Shown piece after piece: positions 13,285 through 26,500 of a DNA stretch of 64,000 nt. The stretch's first letter is position 1. The number at the start of each line of letters is the position of its first letter. A program made the position numbers and the translations under genes. The stretch is from Chromera velia (taxonomy: Eukaryota > Sar > Chromeraceae), in assembly GCA_018398765.1 (NCBI GenBank), contig JAHBMJ010005737.1:1-64000 (forward strand). The letters are read 5' to 3'. The notes below the pieces were generated by a model. The model was not told the origin of the DNA. It ran no database searches and saw only the letters and a list, made by a program, of their open reading frames with translations.

Positions 13285-13410
13285 CCGTTTATAGCACAGG
13301 CTAGACCTGTGTGGGCCGGCCAGGGAGGTCTGATGTGTCTAGGCACTTTCCTTCAAAGCCGCACGTTGGACATTCGGCATTGGGGTGGGAGGCTAATTGT
13401 AATGTCTTCC
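13285..13410 (+). mobile_element. LINE-like 3' untranslated region, tail lost
   Basis: It contains 'gcacaggctagacctgtgtg', 'gggccggccagggaggtctg' and 'gcattggggtgggaggc', the same block as at 16500-16620. It follows the LINE coding relic in the same orientation. The ATCCTA tail expected after 'gaggctaat' is not present. Confidence 0.65.
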
Positions 13411-13850
13411 TGCTACTTTGGAGGTAACGGCAGGACAAACAGAGAGCTAGACCCAGAGACGAGGCCTAGACAGAGAGACGGATCCACAAACTCTACAGAC
13501 TCTTAGACTAGCTCAGTCTGAATTCCTCTATCAGCTAAAGGTAGCTAAAGGATTGGATACGGGAAGATCCTTGGCCCTTCGTAGAGTCGAGAGGTTTGAC
13601 TTAAGTTCTGCAAGCTAGCGATGTATTCATTCAAGAGAGGACAGACTCACGACTGGATAAACGGAATGAACAATCTCAGCAAGACGGCTGGGGGTGGATT
13701 AAATCTGACCGGTCGCCGCACGAATGCAAAGACAAGCTTTCCGGGGCCAGACAGATTGAACATGGCGGCGGGCGCCGATCGAAGCAAAGGCGGCGCGCAT
13801 GCGAGAAGGACCGAGCGGCGGCGGCAGAACAGCGGCGCTGGAAGTAGGAC

Positions 13851-13892
13851 ACTACACAATCCTCCGAACATTAATCCTAATCCTAGTACGGC
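13851..13892 (+). mobile_element. LINE-like tail: CCTCCGAACATTAATCC plus CCTAAT repeats
   Basis: About 35 bases match the extreme 3' end of the element at 16620-16652. The GC-rich sequence just upstream (13740-13850) differs from the other copies, so this may be a second subfamily that shares only the terminal signal. Confidence 0.5.
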
Positions 13893-14081
13893 CAACTTCG
13901 AATATATACGAGCCGTAGTCAATGACGAGCCGTTTCCGCAAGCCGTTTCCTTTTCCCCGAGCGAGCCGTTTCCGTGAGCGAGCCGTTCTCATTGTAGCGA
14001 GCGTGAACACAGAAGTTTATTGCTTGACTCGCGAGAAAAGATCGTGCAGTATTGACAGAGAACGACTGATCTGAAAATGTA

Positions 14082-15530
14082 ATGAGTCGTGTCACTTCAA
14101 CTCAGACACAAGTGCTGTACAGTGGTCTTCAGACGGTGCTAAGCATCACAAAGCAAGCACTCAAGCAATCCCAGTCTCTGCTTCTGGTATCCGTGACTGA
14201 TCTTCCAGCTAGTGCAGGTCACGGAAATCATCAACTCTCTGCAACACATTCAGAGAACACTTTTTTCCGTCTCCAGTGTTTCCGTCTCTAGGGATAAAGA
14301 GACAAACTTGCAAGAATGCAGCTCCGAAATGAACCCTCAAGAGACTGGCAAGCCTAGTAGCGTTTCCTTTCACAAGTCAACCAGAAGAGGCAAGCGCTGG
14401 TCAAGATTGCAGTGGCTTCAGACGCTAAGCCTTCAAGGAAAGGGAGATGGCAGAAACGAAAACGGTTACGTTCTTCCGGGCGCCTTCCCCTCGTCGCGTC
14501 CTTTCAGTGACCTATCAGCCACAGCTCGTCCATGGTATCCATATCGTCCGAAGCCCTTCTACCAGGCTCCTGACAAGGCCAAAGGCTTTGGAAGCAACGC
14601 TACAGCAGATGCCCAGTTGCGTATGCCTTCCACAAGACTGTCCCACCAAGTGAACCACCTTCACGTCTCTCCTCCCCCCAACTGCAATATCACTGTGCAC
14701 AGCGAGGTTTTGCACAACACACCCAGTCCAGGTCAACCTGCAAGTGCAGAACAAGACAGTCACCCTGTTTTGACAGTTCTAACTGCAGGAAGCCATCCGG
14801 TCCCCACATCCCCAGATGAAGACTCCGTCTTTCCACCTGTGTGCGAGACTGTCCCCGTCTCTAAACCTGTAGACCGCGACTCGATCGTTCCACGCGCAGC
14901 CGTCTCAAGCCTCATGTCTTCTAGTGCGTCTTCTTTGACAGCGGAACCGACCTTTGCATCTCGCAACACTTCTGCAGCGCCGGCTACCCTGCAATGCTGG
15001 CAATGCGAAGACAGCAGTGCGGGAAAGAGGTGCAGCCAGTGCAAAGTTGCAACTTATTGTAGCGTTGCATGTCAGAAGGTTCACTGGAAGACTCACAGAG
15101 CGAAATGCGACAGAGAGTGGGCGGGACACGCTATGAAGGGCACAAAGAAGGAGATGGATAGTGCAGACGCGCTAGACTTCTTGAAGAGAGTCGAGATAGC
15201 AACTGAAGCAAGGAAGTAGAAGCTTATTAACGAGCAAGTGGTGAACTTTGTGGTTGGCTGTCTCTGCATCGATAGGCCCATTAAGACGATTGGCCAAGAC
15301 AGGGATTGAATGGATGTGCAGAGGGACCTCGACTTGCTTAGCTGATTAAAGGGGCACTAGATGCACTCGCAGCGCTCCCCAACCAGATGGTGGAGGATGC
15401 ATTGGATAAAGACCCCGAAGAAAGCCTCCGAGATGATTTGCTTCGTCTGCTTTGCCGCATTGCCGAAGAAGACCTCATGCCGAAAAAGGTGAAAGCACAA
15501 GTAACGCGCCTTTACTGGAGGTATGCAATA
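14082..15530 (+). pseudogene. Broken gene for a MYND-type zinc-finger protein
   Basis: A long open frame runs to a TAG at 15217. Near its C-terminus it encodes a complete MYND zinc finger: CWQCEDSSAGKRCSQCK, then YCSVACQKVHWKTHRAKC (about 14995-15110). MYND fingers bind short Pro-rich peptides and act in transcription and chromatin proteins. The N-terminal part starts with the ATG at 14082 but moves to another frame near 14200, because the open frame beyond has no ATG at its own start. Beyond the TAG, the same frame continues for about 30 codons. A further frame (15345-15530) then encodes an acidic helical segment (ALPNQMVEDALDKDPEE) before a final stop. Two frame breaks plus an internal stop argue for decay. 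The gene lies between LINE-like 3' ends at 13851 and 16500. A functional short form translated from an internal ATG such as 14329 cannot be excluded. Confidence 0.65.
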
Positions 15531-15639
15531 TGAAGGAAGGGTGACAATGTGGTTGCGTGTGGTTGAAGCCGCGGGTCAAAGTTTTTGTGTCACACTGTCA
15601 CTATGACTCTGCATGCTTCTCAGACGGTTTGTTCATCAA

Positions 15640-16320
15640 TCGATGGTGAATTTCTTTCTTTTCTCATTCAGTCTCTATCTTCTTTCTTTTCTTTTCTCTT
15701 TCTTAGACTCAGAGTGTGAAACCTGTCTTTCTTGTCACTCCCTCTATCACTTCACCTCTATTAGTCAGACAGAACGATAAGAAGCAACCCATAAGAAGAG
15801 AGAGGGTTTTCCATTCCCATCTGTGTGTCTCGGGAAAAGAACGTTCATGGTGACTCTGAAAAGTGTGAAAGAAAAGAGAAGTGAACTCTCAATTTCCCTT
15901 TCCTTTTTCTTCTCTGTTTGAAAGTTTCTTTTCTACAACTCTTTCTGTCATCTCACCCTTTTTGAGTCGGACAGAATAACAGGAAGCAACCCACAAGAAG
16001 GGAGAGGGTCTTCCATTCCCCTCTGTGCGTCTCGGAAAAAGAATGTTCTTGGTTACTCAGAAAAGTGTGAAAGAAAATAGAAGAGTACTTCTCTCTTTTT
16101 CTTACTTAATCTCAATTTTTCGTTCTTTTTTCTTGCTCTGGTTGAAGTTTCCTTTCTTGTTACTCTCCCTGACAGTGTCACTTCATCTTTTTAAGTCAGA
16201 CAGAACGACAAGAAACAACCCATAAGAAGAGAGAGGGCTTTACCGTTCCCCTTTGTACGTTTCGAGAAAAGAAACGTTCTTGGTTACTCTGAAAAGTATG
16301 AAATAAACGTGTTCTCTCTC
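15640..16320 (+). repeat. Tandem repeat, three diverged copies of about 200-230 bp
   Basis: The word 'agtcagacagaacga' followed by 'aagaagcaacccataagaag' recurs at 15763, 15964 and 16193, giving spacings of 201 and 229 bases. Each copy also has 'gttcttggttactctgaaaagtgtgaaa' variants and a pyrimidine-rich spacer. There is no convincing coding capacity. Confidence 0.85.
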
Positions 16321-16494
16321 TCACTTGGTCTTAATCTCTTCTCTCAATTCTTTTTCTCCTTTTCACTCTTGTGTTTCAGCACTAAAAGTCATTTTACTTT
16401 TAGCAGCCTTTTGCCCCTCTGCCAGATGGCCTCAGATCGGAACGAGAAAGCCATTCAGATAAAGGAAAAATGATGCCGCGTGTGCTTTTTCTTC

Positions 16495-16655
16495 AATTGT
16501 AAACCGTTTACGGCACAGGCTAGACCTATGCGGGCCGGCCAGGGAGGTCTGATGCGTCTAGACGTTTTCTTTGGGAGCTGCACGTCGGACATTCAGCATT
16601 GGGGCGGGAGGCCAATCCTCCGGACATAAATCCTAATCCTAATCCTAATACAACA
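16495..16655 (+). mobile_element. LINE-like 3' end with (CCTAAT)n tail
   Basis: The most complete copy of the shared 3' end. It has 'ggcacaggctagacctatg', 'gggccggccagggaggtctg' and 'gcattggggcgggaggccaa', then 'tcctccggacataaatcc' and three CCTAAT units. It follows the MYND pseudogene and the tandem repeat in the same orientation. Confidence 0.7.
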
Positions 16656-17928
16656 GCCCATAGTGTTGTGCCTACGACGCCATACGTTATATGCTTATAC
16701 CTAAGTATCCTATCATATATTTAAAAATAAATCGATAAAACATGTACATCATGCAGTGAATAGATATTTACTATTTAGTCAAATCAATCAGTAGAACTTA
16801 GAATAAAACAAGAGAAACCCATCATCTCTTTTTGTAACGTATAGATTTGTAATATTATAGTAATATTGTTTTTTAAAACGTTCGTAATATTTCATATAGA
16901 GGTATTGATTCACCAGTTGATTTATTTTTTAAGAGCTTTCGGCCTTTCACTTGAGCTAAAGTTGCTTTGTGCTCCTTCACTGAGGAGAACTGCTCTTAAA
17001 GGATATCTTAAAGAACTGTATAGATGAGCAACCTACTGAAGGAGCCACATTGACAGTCACGTGCATGTGATCGTTTCACCCATTCATGCGATGTGAAACA
17101 AAGAGGGACAAATGGCAGCACGCTGCCTGGTTAAGAACCATGCGAGATAAGGAATTCACAATGTGAAGGCACCTGGGCTCATTCGGCAATGCAACCGTCG
17201 CGCGGCACTCCCAGCTGCTTTGTGTCACACTTACACAGTGGAAAAAAGCCCGAGGATCCCCATGTATGGAGAGGTTGAACGGGGGCGNNNNNNNNGGGGG
17301 GGGGGGGGCGGACAGGAGGGATAAGCTGCTAGCAGAGCCAATGGAAGACGCCCAATACAATCGGAAGAATGGATTGGCACGTCCTGTGAATTGATGGGCA
17401 ACACAGGTCTATTCATACGGGGGCTGGCAGAAAAAAGGGAACAATATGGACAGACACTGGAAGAAAGAAAGTCTCTCTACAAAAAGCGGACGGACAAGAC
17501 ACTTTTAAAAGGCAGGCACAGTGAAAGGGGGGCTTTCAGGGTATCAGAAGAAGCTGCAACCAATACAAACACAGAGAAACGAAGAGAGAGACCGATGCGC
17601 AAGCACTGCCTGCACACCGCTTTCTACAGTCCCTCCATCTATCGACAATTTCACACCCAATCTTTTATCTTTTCCCCCTGCCTCCTCCTCTTTCCGAACC
17701 CTGCAGCCCTTCCATTTGATCGATCGATCGATCAAGCAGCCCTCGCGAGTGACTGATGGAGAGATACGGAGAAGAGAGAACCTTCATCCTTTTGCATCGA
17801 TCTGCTACACGCAGAATACAGACAAGTGAGTTCCCTCCCTCACTCCCTCCTCCGATTTATTCAGAACCTCCCTCTTTTCACCTCAGTCACGCACACTATG
17901 TCCTCATACGATGCATCATCACCCCTGC
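16656..17928. other. Intergenic, with an assembly gap
   Basis: AT-rich to about 17030, then more balanced. Eight undetermined bases (17288-17295) sit next to a G homopolymer. No coding exon was recognised on either strand. A GATC run (17718-17733) is the only notable simple sequence. Confidence 0.5.
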
Positions 17929-20920
17929 TCAGTTCAATCTGGGTGTACTGTTGCCATTGCTGTCCTCCTCCATCGCCCCTTCCTCCCCTTGATCCGAAAG
18001 GTCTCTGCCTCTGTGCACCCGGGTGGGTGTGGGGGCCTGTCCGTCTCCTTCCTCTTCTCCTCGAGGGTCTCTGCCGGTGCCCGACTGAGACCGAGAGAGA
18101 TCGACAGAGAAGGCGAACCCGCCCACGTCGACATCCGTGCGGCGGTTAAGGGGGGGTGGACGGGACTGGGTCTGTTGAAAGGACGGGTGACTGGCGGGCG
18201 TGAAGGCTTGGACAGCAGGTGTGGGCTCCTGAGAGGGGGTAACGGATATTTGGAAGGAGCCGCCAGTTTGAGGAAATCCCGGATGGCCCATGGGGGTGGG
18301 TGCGAGGCATGTGGGGTTGGGGGTGGGCTGTTGTCGCACTGGGGAGTGGCAACTGGACAGGGAGGCAGAGGAGGGGTGAGCCAGAGGATCTGCGTGATGC
18401 CTCCGACGTGCATTTGGGGCGGGGGGAGGGAGTGCATTCGAAAAGTGAGCAGCGGTACCTTGGTCGAACACTTGTGCTGGGGTGACTGACGAGACGGGAT
18501 CTTGCGCAGGGGTGATGGATTGTACGGGTACCTGTGCAGGGGTGACAGATGCAGCGGGAACCTGTGCGGGGGTGACGGACAGTGAGGACATTTGGGCAGG
18601 GGTGGCGGACAAGGAGGATATTTGGGCAGGGGTGGCGGAGGGGACTGGCATCTGTGCAGGGGTGACGGCGGAAACGGGAATCTGCGCCGGGGTGGCCATG
18701 CCCATCGCGTCCAAACCGAAAGGAACAAAATTGGATGAGCTGATGGATTGGTGGTGTAAATTGCCCCCCCCCTGCACAGCCTGGCCTGTTGCCGGTGCGT
18801 GCCTACGTGGTCGGGGTGCCGGGGGTGGTTGAGCCCTGTCTATTGCGGGAAAAACACCCGTGTGGGGGAAAACCCCGAACGCCCCCCCCTGAAGGTTTGG
18901 AGTCTGGTTGTCCATCAGGTCTTCCCTGTGTGTCTGCAGTTGATGCTGATGGTGCTCTTCTTGGCGGCTCATCTGACGCATGTGTTGTTTGTGCAGAAGG
19001 GGGGGGGGAATGCTGCCCCTTGCGGGAACTTCAAAGGGGGTCTGCAAATCGAGGGGGGTGGATGGGTGTCCGACCGTGGAACCATAGTTGGAAAAAGAAG
19101 GGGCCCTCTCTCTCCAGCCAGGCACAGGCATAGGAGTCTCTGTCAAGTCACTCCCTGAAAGAGGGGGGCCTATCCGGGGTGGTGCCATCACACGGGCCGA
19201 GTCTGGATGGTGGACGACAGGGGTGTCAAGAGAGGAGGGCAAAACTGCAGCAGGTGTCTCGAAAACGGGGGCCTGGACCATGGGGGTATCCCCCAGCTCT
19301 CCCCCCTCTTGCGAGGAAGTCTGTGCCTGCCTTCGCATACGCACATTTCGTTCCTCTGCTCCTGCCCTCCCAGGCAGAGGGCCCCCCTGAGTTCCCGTTG
19401 AAGAAGTCACCCCTGGCGGTTCACACAGCCCAGACAAGGAGACGGCAGTCTCTCTCTCCCACTCACTCCTGCCTCTACGGGAAGAGGCAGAACCTGGTGG
19501 GGTGGGTGAGGGAGGTCTTCGAGCAATCGCAGTGGGAGGAGAGGCGAGAGTAGGAGTACCGTCACCCCCTCCAATTATGCCGGCTCTCGGATGAACAGGC
19601 GCTGCAGAAGGAAAACGGATGGAGGCAATGGAAGAAGAGGGAGGAACAGCAGCGCTACGCTGGTGCCACGAGAACGGATCACCCCTGTCGTCCCCTTCTG
19701 TGGTCAATTCCATCGCTGCACTTCCTGTGGATCGTCTGGGTACTGTCTGGGCTTGGGGGGGCAATGGGGGTGACTGATCAATTGAAAACCGTGTGCTCCC
19801 AACAGCGCCACTCCTGTCAATATGACGCGGTCTCCTTGCAGAGGTCTGCCAACGGCCGCTGACCCCTCCGGGCCTCTGTGGGGGGGTGTAGGCCACAGTG
19901 CCTAGTGCGTTTCTGGGATTCGGTGGAGTGCGGGGGGGCGGGGTCTGGTTTCTCGTGGTGGCGGGTGCACCTCCAGTAAGTGAGGGTAGGGGGTTGTGCC
20001 CCGCGTCGCCTCCAATGCCGGGTGCCGGGGGGGCTTGTTCGAGGTTGTCGAAACCAGGAAAGAGGCTGGAAGCTTGACGGTCAGCATCTGAAGGCACAAA
20101 GAGAGAGGGAGAGAGCAGACGGTTTGTTCAAGTATGGAAGGAACAAAGAGGCAACAAGCATGGAAGGAACAAAGAGGCAACAACAGGGTTGGCGGTGTGG
20201 TGAGAAAGGGAGAGATTTGCATCGGGATTTTTGGAAGAGAAAAGAACAAAACGGGAGTAAGATGGGGACACACACAAACATGAAAGCACTTAAAGAACCG
20301 AAAGACAGAGCAATGCAGTTTCGTTTCCTGCCTGCTTGCCCGCCGCTCCACATAACCACTCCCCCATATTCTTTCTGCTTACTGAACAATTCCGCTCAAC
20401 CCATCAGGGCTTATTGATGCTTTCCCCCATTCCACCCCCCCGTTTTTCTTCCACCCTCCAGGCGACCCACCTTGCTCGAGAAAATTCGACTCGTGGGGAT
20501 CTGTTTGCGTCCCCGGGTCTTTCAGCTTTTCGATCAGCCGCTGCAAGGCACGGATGGATAGCATCACAGTCATTCATGCGTTTTCTGAATTGTCTCCATC
20601 GTCTTTTTCTCCGCGCGCTCTGATTTATTCCTCTTCCATCAGCCGAAACGGAAAAATCCATCCAACTGGACCGAAGACCACATGCAGAAAAAGGGAAACG
20701 CCTGCGACAAAGCGGGTGGGGGGTTCAGAGGTCGAAAGATGACGTATTTCGCTCAATGAAAACTCTGGAAAGAGACGCACTGAGACTGAAGGGTAATGTG
20801 AGAAAGTGAAAACAAACAAATCAGCCTGGCTGCATTTCAGAAACGAAAAAGCATGCAAACAAAAGAACGGACAGAGAAAAACGCAAAGAACGAAAAGCCG
20901 AAAGAACGCAAGCAGACACA

Positions 20921-20970
<50 letters not shown>

Positions 20971-21324
20971 CGCCCTCACCCTGATAGTGTGTTGTTCCTT
21001 CGAGTCTTTTGTCAACGCCAGAGCGGAAGAGTAGTGGCAGAACGCCAAACCAGGCTGCATTCGGATCGCGGTAGATGACAGAGGCTCAATGGACGAAGAG
21101 GAAAGGGGGGGCAGACATGTTGATGTCTTCTTGAGCTTTCCTTCGACCACAGTTTGAAAGAAGCGACAGAAAAGTAAAAGCAAGTGTGTGTGTGAGAGAG
21201 AGAGAGAGGGTGGAGTAAGAAGAAGACTGTCGGCCACGCATGAAGAGCTAAGAGAAAAAACAGGTGAGTGGCAGCGTCTGTGTCCTCCTCCTGTCCCAGA
21301 AAAGAGAGACAGAGAGAGAGAGAG

Positions 21325-21355
<31 letters not shown>

Positions 21356-21356
21356 A

Positions 21357-21388
<32 letters not shown>

Positions 21389-21759
21389 GAGGAATCAATC
21401 CACAAAGATATTGACTCACCTGGTTGAGTCTTTTGTAGACACCTCCGAGCATTTTGTGACAAGCACCCTGCACGCAGTGGAACGGAACAGTCATACAACG
21501 GAAATGAAATAGCGGTGGAAAAGAAAGGCCTAGTATTAAATTGACAGAATGTGGAAAGGCGGGAGAAAGACAACCGATCCGATGCACGCCACCCAGACGG
21601 ATAGCGAAAGAAATGAAGAGACACGAAACAAATTCTGTTTTTTCCTGTTTGCCCGCAGAGCCAGCAGAAAGAAAGACAGACTGACATTCGAGGGGTCCAA
21701 CTCGGAGAACTTCCTCAGATCCGCCAATGATTCCTGCACAGACAAGGGGACACACACAC

Positions 21760-21808
<49 letters not shown>

Positions 21809-23490
21809 AGATGAGTGAGGGGAGGAGAAGCAAAGAACGAGAGAGCCATCCACCCTTGGGTCCCCTTTCCTCTTCAGCGTGGTGGTTTCTCAAAATGGAT
21901 TGAGGGTAGCTGAGATAGATCCTCAGTTCTTGGCGAAATGATTGAGTGAGGAGACCGAGAGAGAACGAGTAATTGACCGACGGAAGGGAGCCTGGTGAAA
22001 GAGAGGACACTCGAAAAGGAGAAATACTCCCCGTACAGTCGCCCCCCGGCAGATGCGAACACGCATTCACAAAAGCCACCACAAACGGTGCTGTCTTCTC
22101 TCGTATATGCGTACCCACATCAGCAGGAAGAAATTGACATGTTTCCTTCCAATCTTTCAGACTGACTCACCTCCCACCGCTCCTCCCTTTGCAGGACCTC
22201 TGCCCTCAAAATATACGTGATTGGCTCCTCTGGTTTCAGAGCAGCTGCCTGCTCGTACGCCTGCAGAGCCGTGAGTGTGTCCCCCAACGCGTGAAGGACC
22301 GTCCCGAGGGAACACCGGATGGTGGCCTGAGTGGGGTGCAGACTGAGAGCCTGCAAGGGGGGGGGGGATTGAGTTACATACGAGCCCTTTGTTACCAGTG
22401 TACACACACCAACGTTGCCCACTCATCCACACACGGGCAAATACTGACACAAGAGAAACTCGCGCATGAATGATTGTATGTGGTGAGAGAAGAATGCAAA
22501 AGAGACGAAGCGAAACCAACTCAGCTGCCGACCGACCGACCTTGAGAAAGAAGGCCTTCGCCTGCAGAAACGATTCACGACCAAAGTGGATGGCGCCACT
22601 TCCCCAGTAGCAGTTGTACTGACGAGGGTCGAGCTCAGATGCTGTACGGTAGGAAGCGAGGGCCTGCAGAGCAACAAGATTGTCAACCCACAAGGACCAA
22701 CAAAAACATTTTCGTTGCGGATGGCGGGCTGAACAGGTGAGAGCGCGCAGCGCGAGAAAAAAAAAGCGAAAATAGAAAACAATTAAAGTAATAAGGAGTC
22801 GCGAAAAAAGGGAGAAGTCATCATGCAGATGCAACAGACATAAACAAAATACAGAAGGAATGACGGGAAAGATCAAAGGAGACCGACATCGTCAAATTTC
22901 TCGGAAGCCTTGTACTCGTGCCCTATCAGTGTGTACGCGTACGCATTCTTCTCGTTTATCTGGAGGGCCTGCACGTTAGTCAACGCAAGGAGGGAAGGTG
23001 GCGGGGGGGGGAATTGAGAAGGAAGTGCTTCCACCAAGAGCAAACGCGTGGACAGGAGTTCGACAACAGATAATCGTGAAATTTCACTCGCGAACATCCG
23101 CAGACGGACGCAGATGACGCTGGACATACTTTCTCATGCATGCACTTGTTCAGGCAGGAGTGCCAAACCCAGGACGCGGACTTTCGAAAAAGCACATGCA
23201 CCTTCCCGGATGGGAAAAACCCTGACTGGTGTGGGAAACCTAGGTAAACCGTCCAAAAAGAGGTCCCCAAATTGACGTTGCTGCTTCTGATGAGTTTGCA
23301 GAGGGCAGGCAGTAAAGAACAAAACAAAAGAAGGGAGACGAGGCGGACCCTTCTGAAGAATTTGATCGCGGTCTCGTGCTCCCTCTGCAGAGAGAAGCAG
23401 TTCCCAATGGCCACCCAGCTGTCCGACTCCCCTCGGAAGTCCGACACCGCCCCCCTAGAGAGGAATGTCAATCGAGCCTGCACACACATA

Positions 23491-23529
<39 letters not shown>

Positions 23530-26500
23530 CTTTCTTCGATGCAGAACAGGTCTGCCCAAAAGAGAAGAACCACTCGTTTGGTGACATCGATCAGGCACTC
23601 CGTCCCTTCCTCTCCAGGACCACAAAAGGACCCCTAAAGAAATTTCGATGCAGAAACCACCAACGGAATGGATGAATGAAGAAAAATATGCCTCGTATCA
23701 AACTTTTCACAAGGCCAACAAAAGTGCTGCCTCACCTGATCACTGAGATGCCAGAGGGCAGTCGAGTACGGCGCGAAGATCTCTACTCGTCCTGGGTCTG
23801 CCTCCAGAATTTTTCTGCGCACAGGAAGGCAGGCACTTGCTTGCTTGTTTGTTTGCAGATGTCCAGAAACGGACACTGACGGGGAAAACTGCCCAAGCTT
23901 TTGTCCCACTTCATCGGTTCCACTTTTGGACAGGCGCACCTACTGAAACAGAGATTGATGTTTGGCAAAGCCGAAGAAAAAAATAAAACGAAGACTGCAG
24001 GGATGTTCACTACTCTCTCTCTCTCTCTCTCTCTCTCACGCACATACACACACACACGGAGAGAGGAAGGGAGGCGGAGAGAGGGAGGGAGACAGAGAGA
24101 CAGGTGGTCATACAAATGCATACGCAGACATATCTGGCTGACTGACTCGAATTCTGCAGCAGCACCCTTGCAGTCTCCCCTCTCATGCAGCAGTCTTCCC
24201 CTCATCTCCCTGCACCACAAAGAGTTCCGTCTCCTCTCTCCCATCGCATCCAGCACCGACAGACCTTCCTCCCACGCATACGAGTGCACGGCTCTCAACA
24301 CAGACCCAAAAGAAATCAGGAGGGAAGAGAGCTGGGCGCTCACACGAGGTGGCTTCTCTGCACTCGTGACTGTTGACTTGGCATCATCCATCCCAAAACA
24401 ACCTGTGGAGGAGGGATCAGCAGATCCCCCCCCTCCTATCATGCCACAAGGACGGAAAGGAGAGGGAGGAAATGGAGCGTCAGGGCACGTGGAGGGGCCG
24501 GAGAAATTCGCCAGAGAGGTTTTGTCATCCCGATTTTTCATCTTTCCTTTCCCCCCCCCTTTCCTCCTCTGGAAGGGTGATGAGAACATCGGCTTTGAAA
24601 TTCCTCTCTTCTTCCCCTCCACCCCTCCCACCTGCATTCCCCCCCCCCCGAGGCGTTCCTTCCCCTCCTTTCCCTTCTCCTCCTTGAACCCCCCCGACTG
24701 TTCTCTGCGAGGAGACCCACGAGGAAGTTTCCGATTCTGCAGAAGAGACCCCTCCAGGGCCTGTCTACCCTCCCCCTTGTCCCTATCTGCCTGTGCGTGC
24801 ACCCATTCCTTCTGCTGAGACCGAACAGGAGTACCAGGCGGTTGGTCATTTTCTGGATCCCTGCCGGTAGTGGACTGTACTGTGAAGATTCCATCCTCCC
24901 CATCCCCCCTCTTTCCGTCTCCTTTGTTGGAGGAACTCTCGTGAATCAACAACGGAGACTGGGGACTCATCTCTCCACGCACATGTGCGACCACAAGCGG
25001 GTCGGCAGGCAGCGGCACTGCATGTGTTGACATGCCCGTTCGTATGCCCTGGGGAGTGAGGGAATGGGGAGAAGGAGACGGAGAGGCAGACGGAGACGGA
25101 GAGGGGGGGCCATTGCATCCGGTCTGGTTTTCCTTCTGCTGATTTGTCGTCAACACACCGCCAGTCCCCCGCATTGCATCCCCCTGTCTGGCATGCCCCC
25201 CCTCTTCCTCGAGACCCGCCTCTTCTTGTCTTTCGGTTTTCGTGTGCGGAACAGCAAGAGAGGCAAGGGAACGGGTACCCGAGAGATCGTAAGGAAGAGG
25301 AGGAGGGCGGAGCGAGCTGCCCCCTCCAGGCAGCGCGGCTGCTTTTGGGGTCTTCTCCTCATCCCCCCCTCCCCCCTCAGGGTCCTCCAACAGATTGGCT
25401 GCTGATCTGCTGGCAGGCCCGTGTCCCCCCCCTCTGTGCCGGCTGGGAGCAAGCAGCGCGGGGATCATCAGCTGCAAGAAGGAAGGATGGGGAGAGGGAC
25501 ACTCGTACGAGTGAGACTCGGGCAGGAACACGCACTGCCCTGCGGAGCAAGAACCGACACACACAGCATAAAGCTTGACCAGTCAAGTAATCAACAAAAA
25601 GTCAAGTGAAGCCAGGACACGGGATCAAACAAATCAGAGGGCACCACAAAACAGATGCACCGATAGGGAGTGAAGAAACAAGACTGCAATTCAACAGAAG
25701 GACACGAGCCATTTTCCAATTTCCTCCCCTACCTTTTGGAGACCGTCAGAACCACCCGCAACCGGCGTTTCCATTTCTCCGTCACCTCCTGCACCCCGAC
25801 CTGCAGCGAAAACGTATTTCAGGCCGGTAAGTAATAGGACACAAGGTGGGAGAAGTATTTTGGGAAACAGTGAAAACAATTTCTCCGTCCATTATTACCC
25901 CATACCTAGCCCTATACACGGTTTTGGAGGGGAGGCAGGGCGACAAAGAAGACGAGACGGCGGATACCAAAGGGATGCCCTTTGTTGCATCTGTCTACAG
26001 ACTTGCCGTCAAACTCACCATGATGAGGAGACGGCGAAATGCAAGAGACATCCGTCGCAGGCGTCTCGTGGTGTGGGTTCGGGGCCTCTCCGCCTCCTCG
26101 GACCGTCCGGGCGGTTTCCTTGGAACCCAAGTTCCTCTGCTTCACGGGCGTGTGGGGGGCACCTCGGGGGAAGCGGGGAGGGACAGAGGACACCGGCATA
26201 CCATCAGGATGCGGTTGGGGTGGGCCCTGCTCTTCCTCTGGGTCCATCACCGTGTCCTGGGCCCCCAAGGGCGTCCACTGGGCCCCCTCCTCAGGAATGC
26301 TCGAACACTGGTGAGTGCGTTCTTGGTGCTGGGTGGGGTTCTGGGACGTTGCGGGGCCTGAGAGTGCAGCAGTCTTCGCAAGAAACCTCTCAATCTTGTC
26401 GATGGAAAAGAAGCGTGAGGCCAGAGCGGTCGGGGTCAGGCGGCGAGCCTCCCTCTCGGCAGAGGGGCAGAGCAGGCCCAACCGTCTGCTTTCGTTCTGG

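Noticed and set aside
17934-18728. Pro-rich 264-aa minus-strand frame
   Set aside because: A shadow of the APC3 tail exon in another frame; the exon frame is longer, joins in phase and contains the TPAQ repeats.
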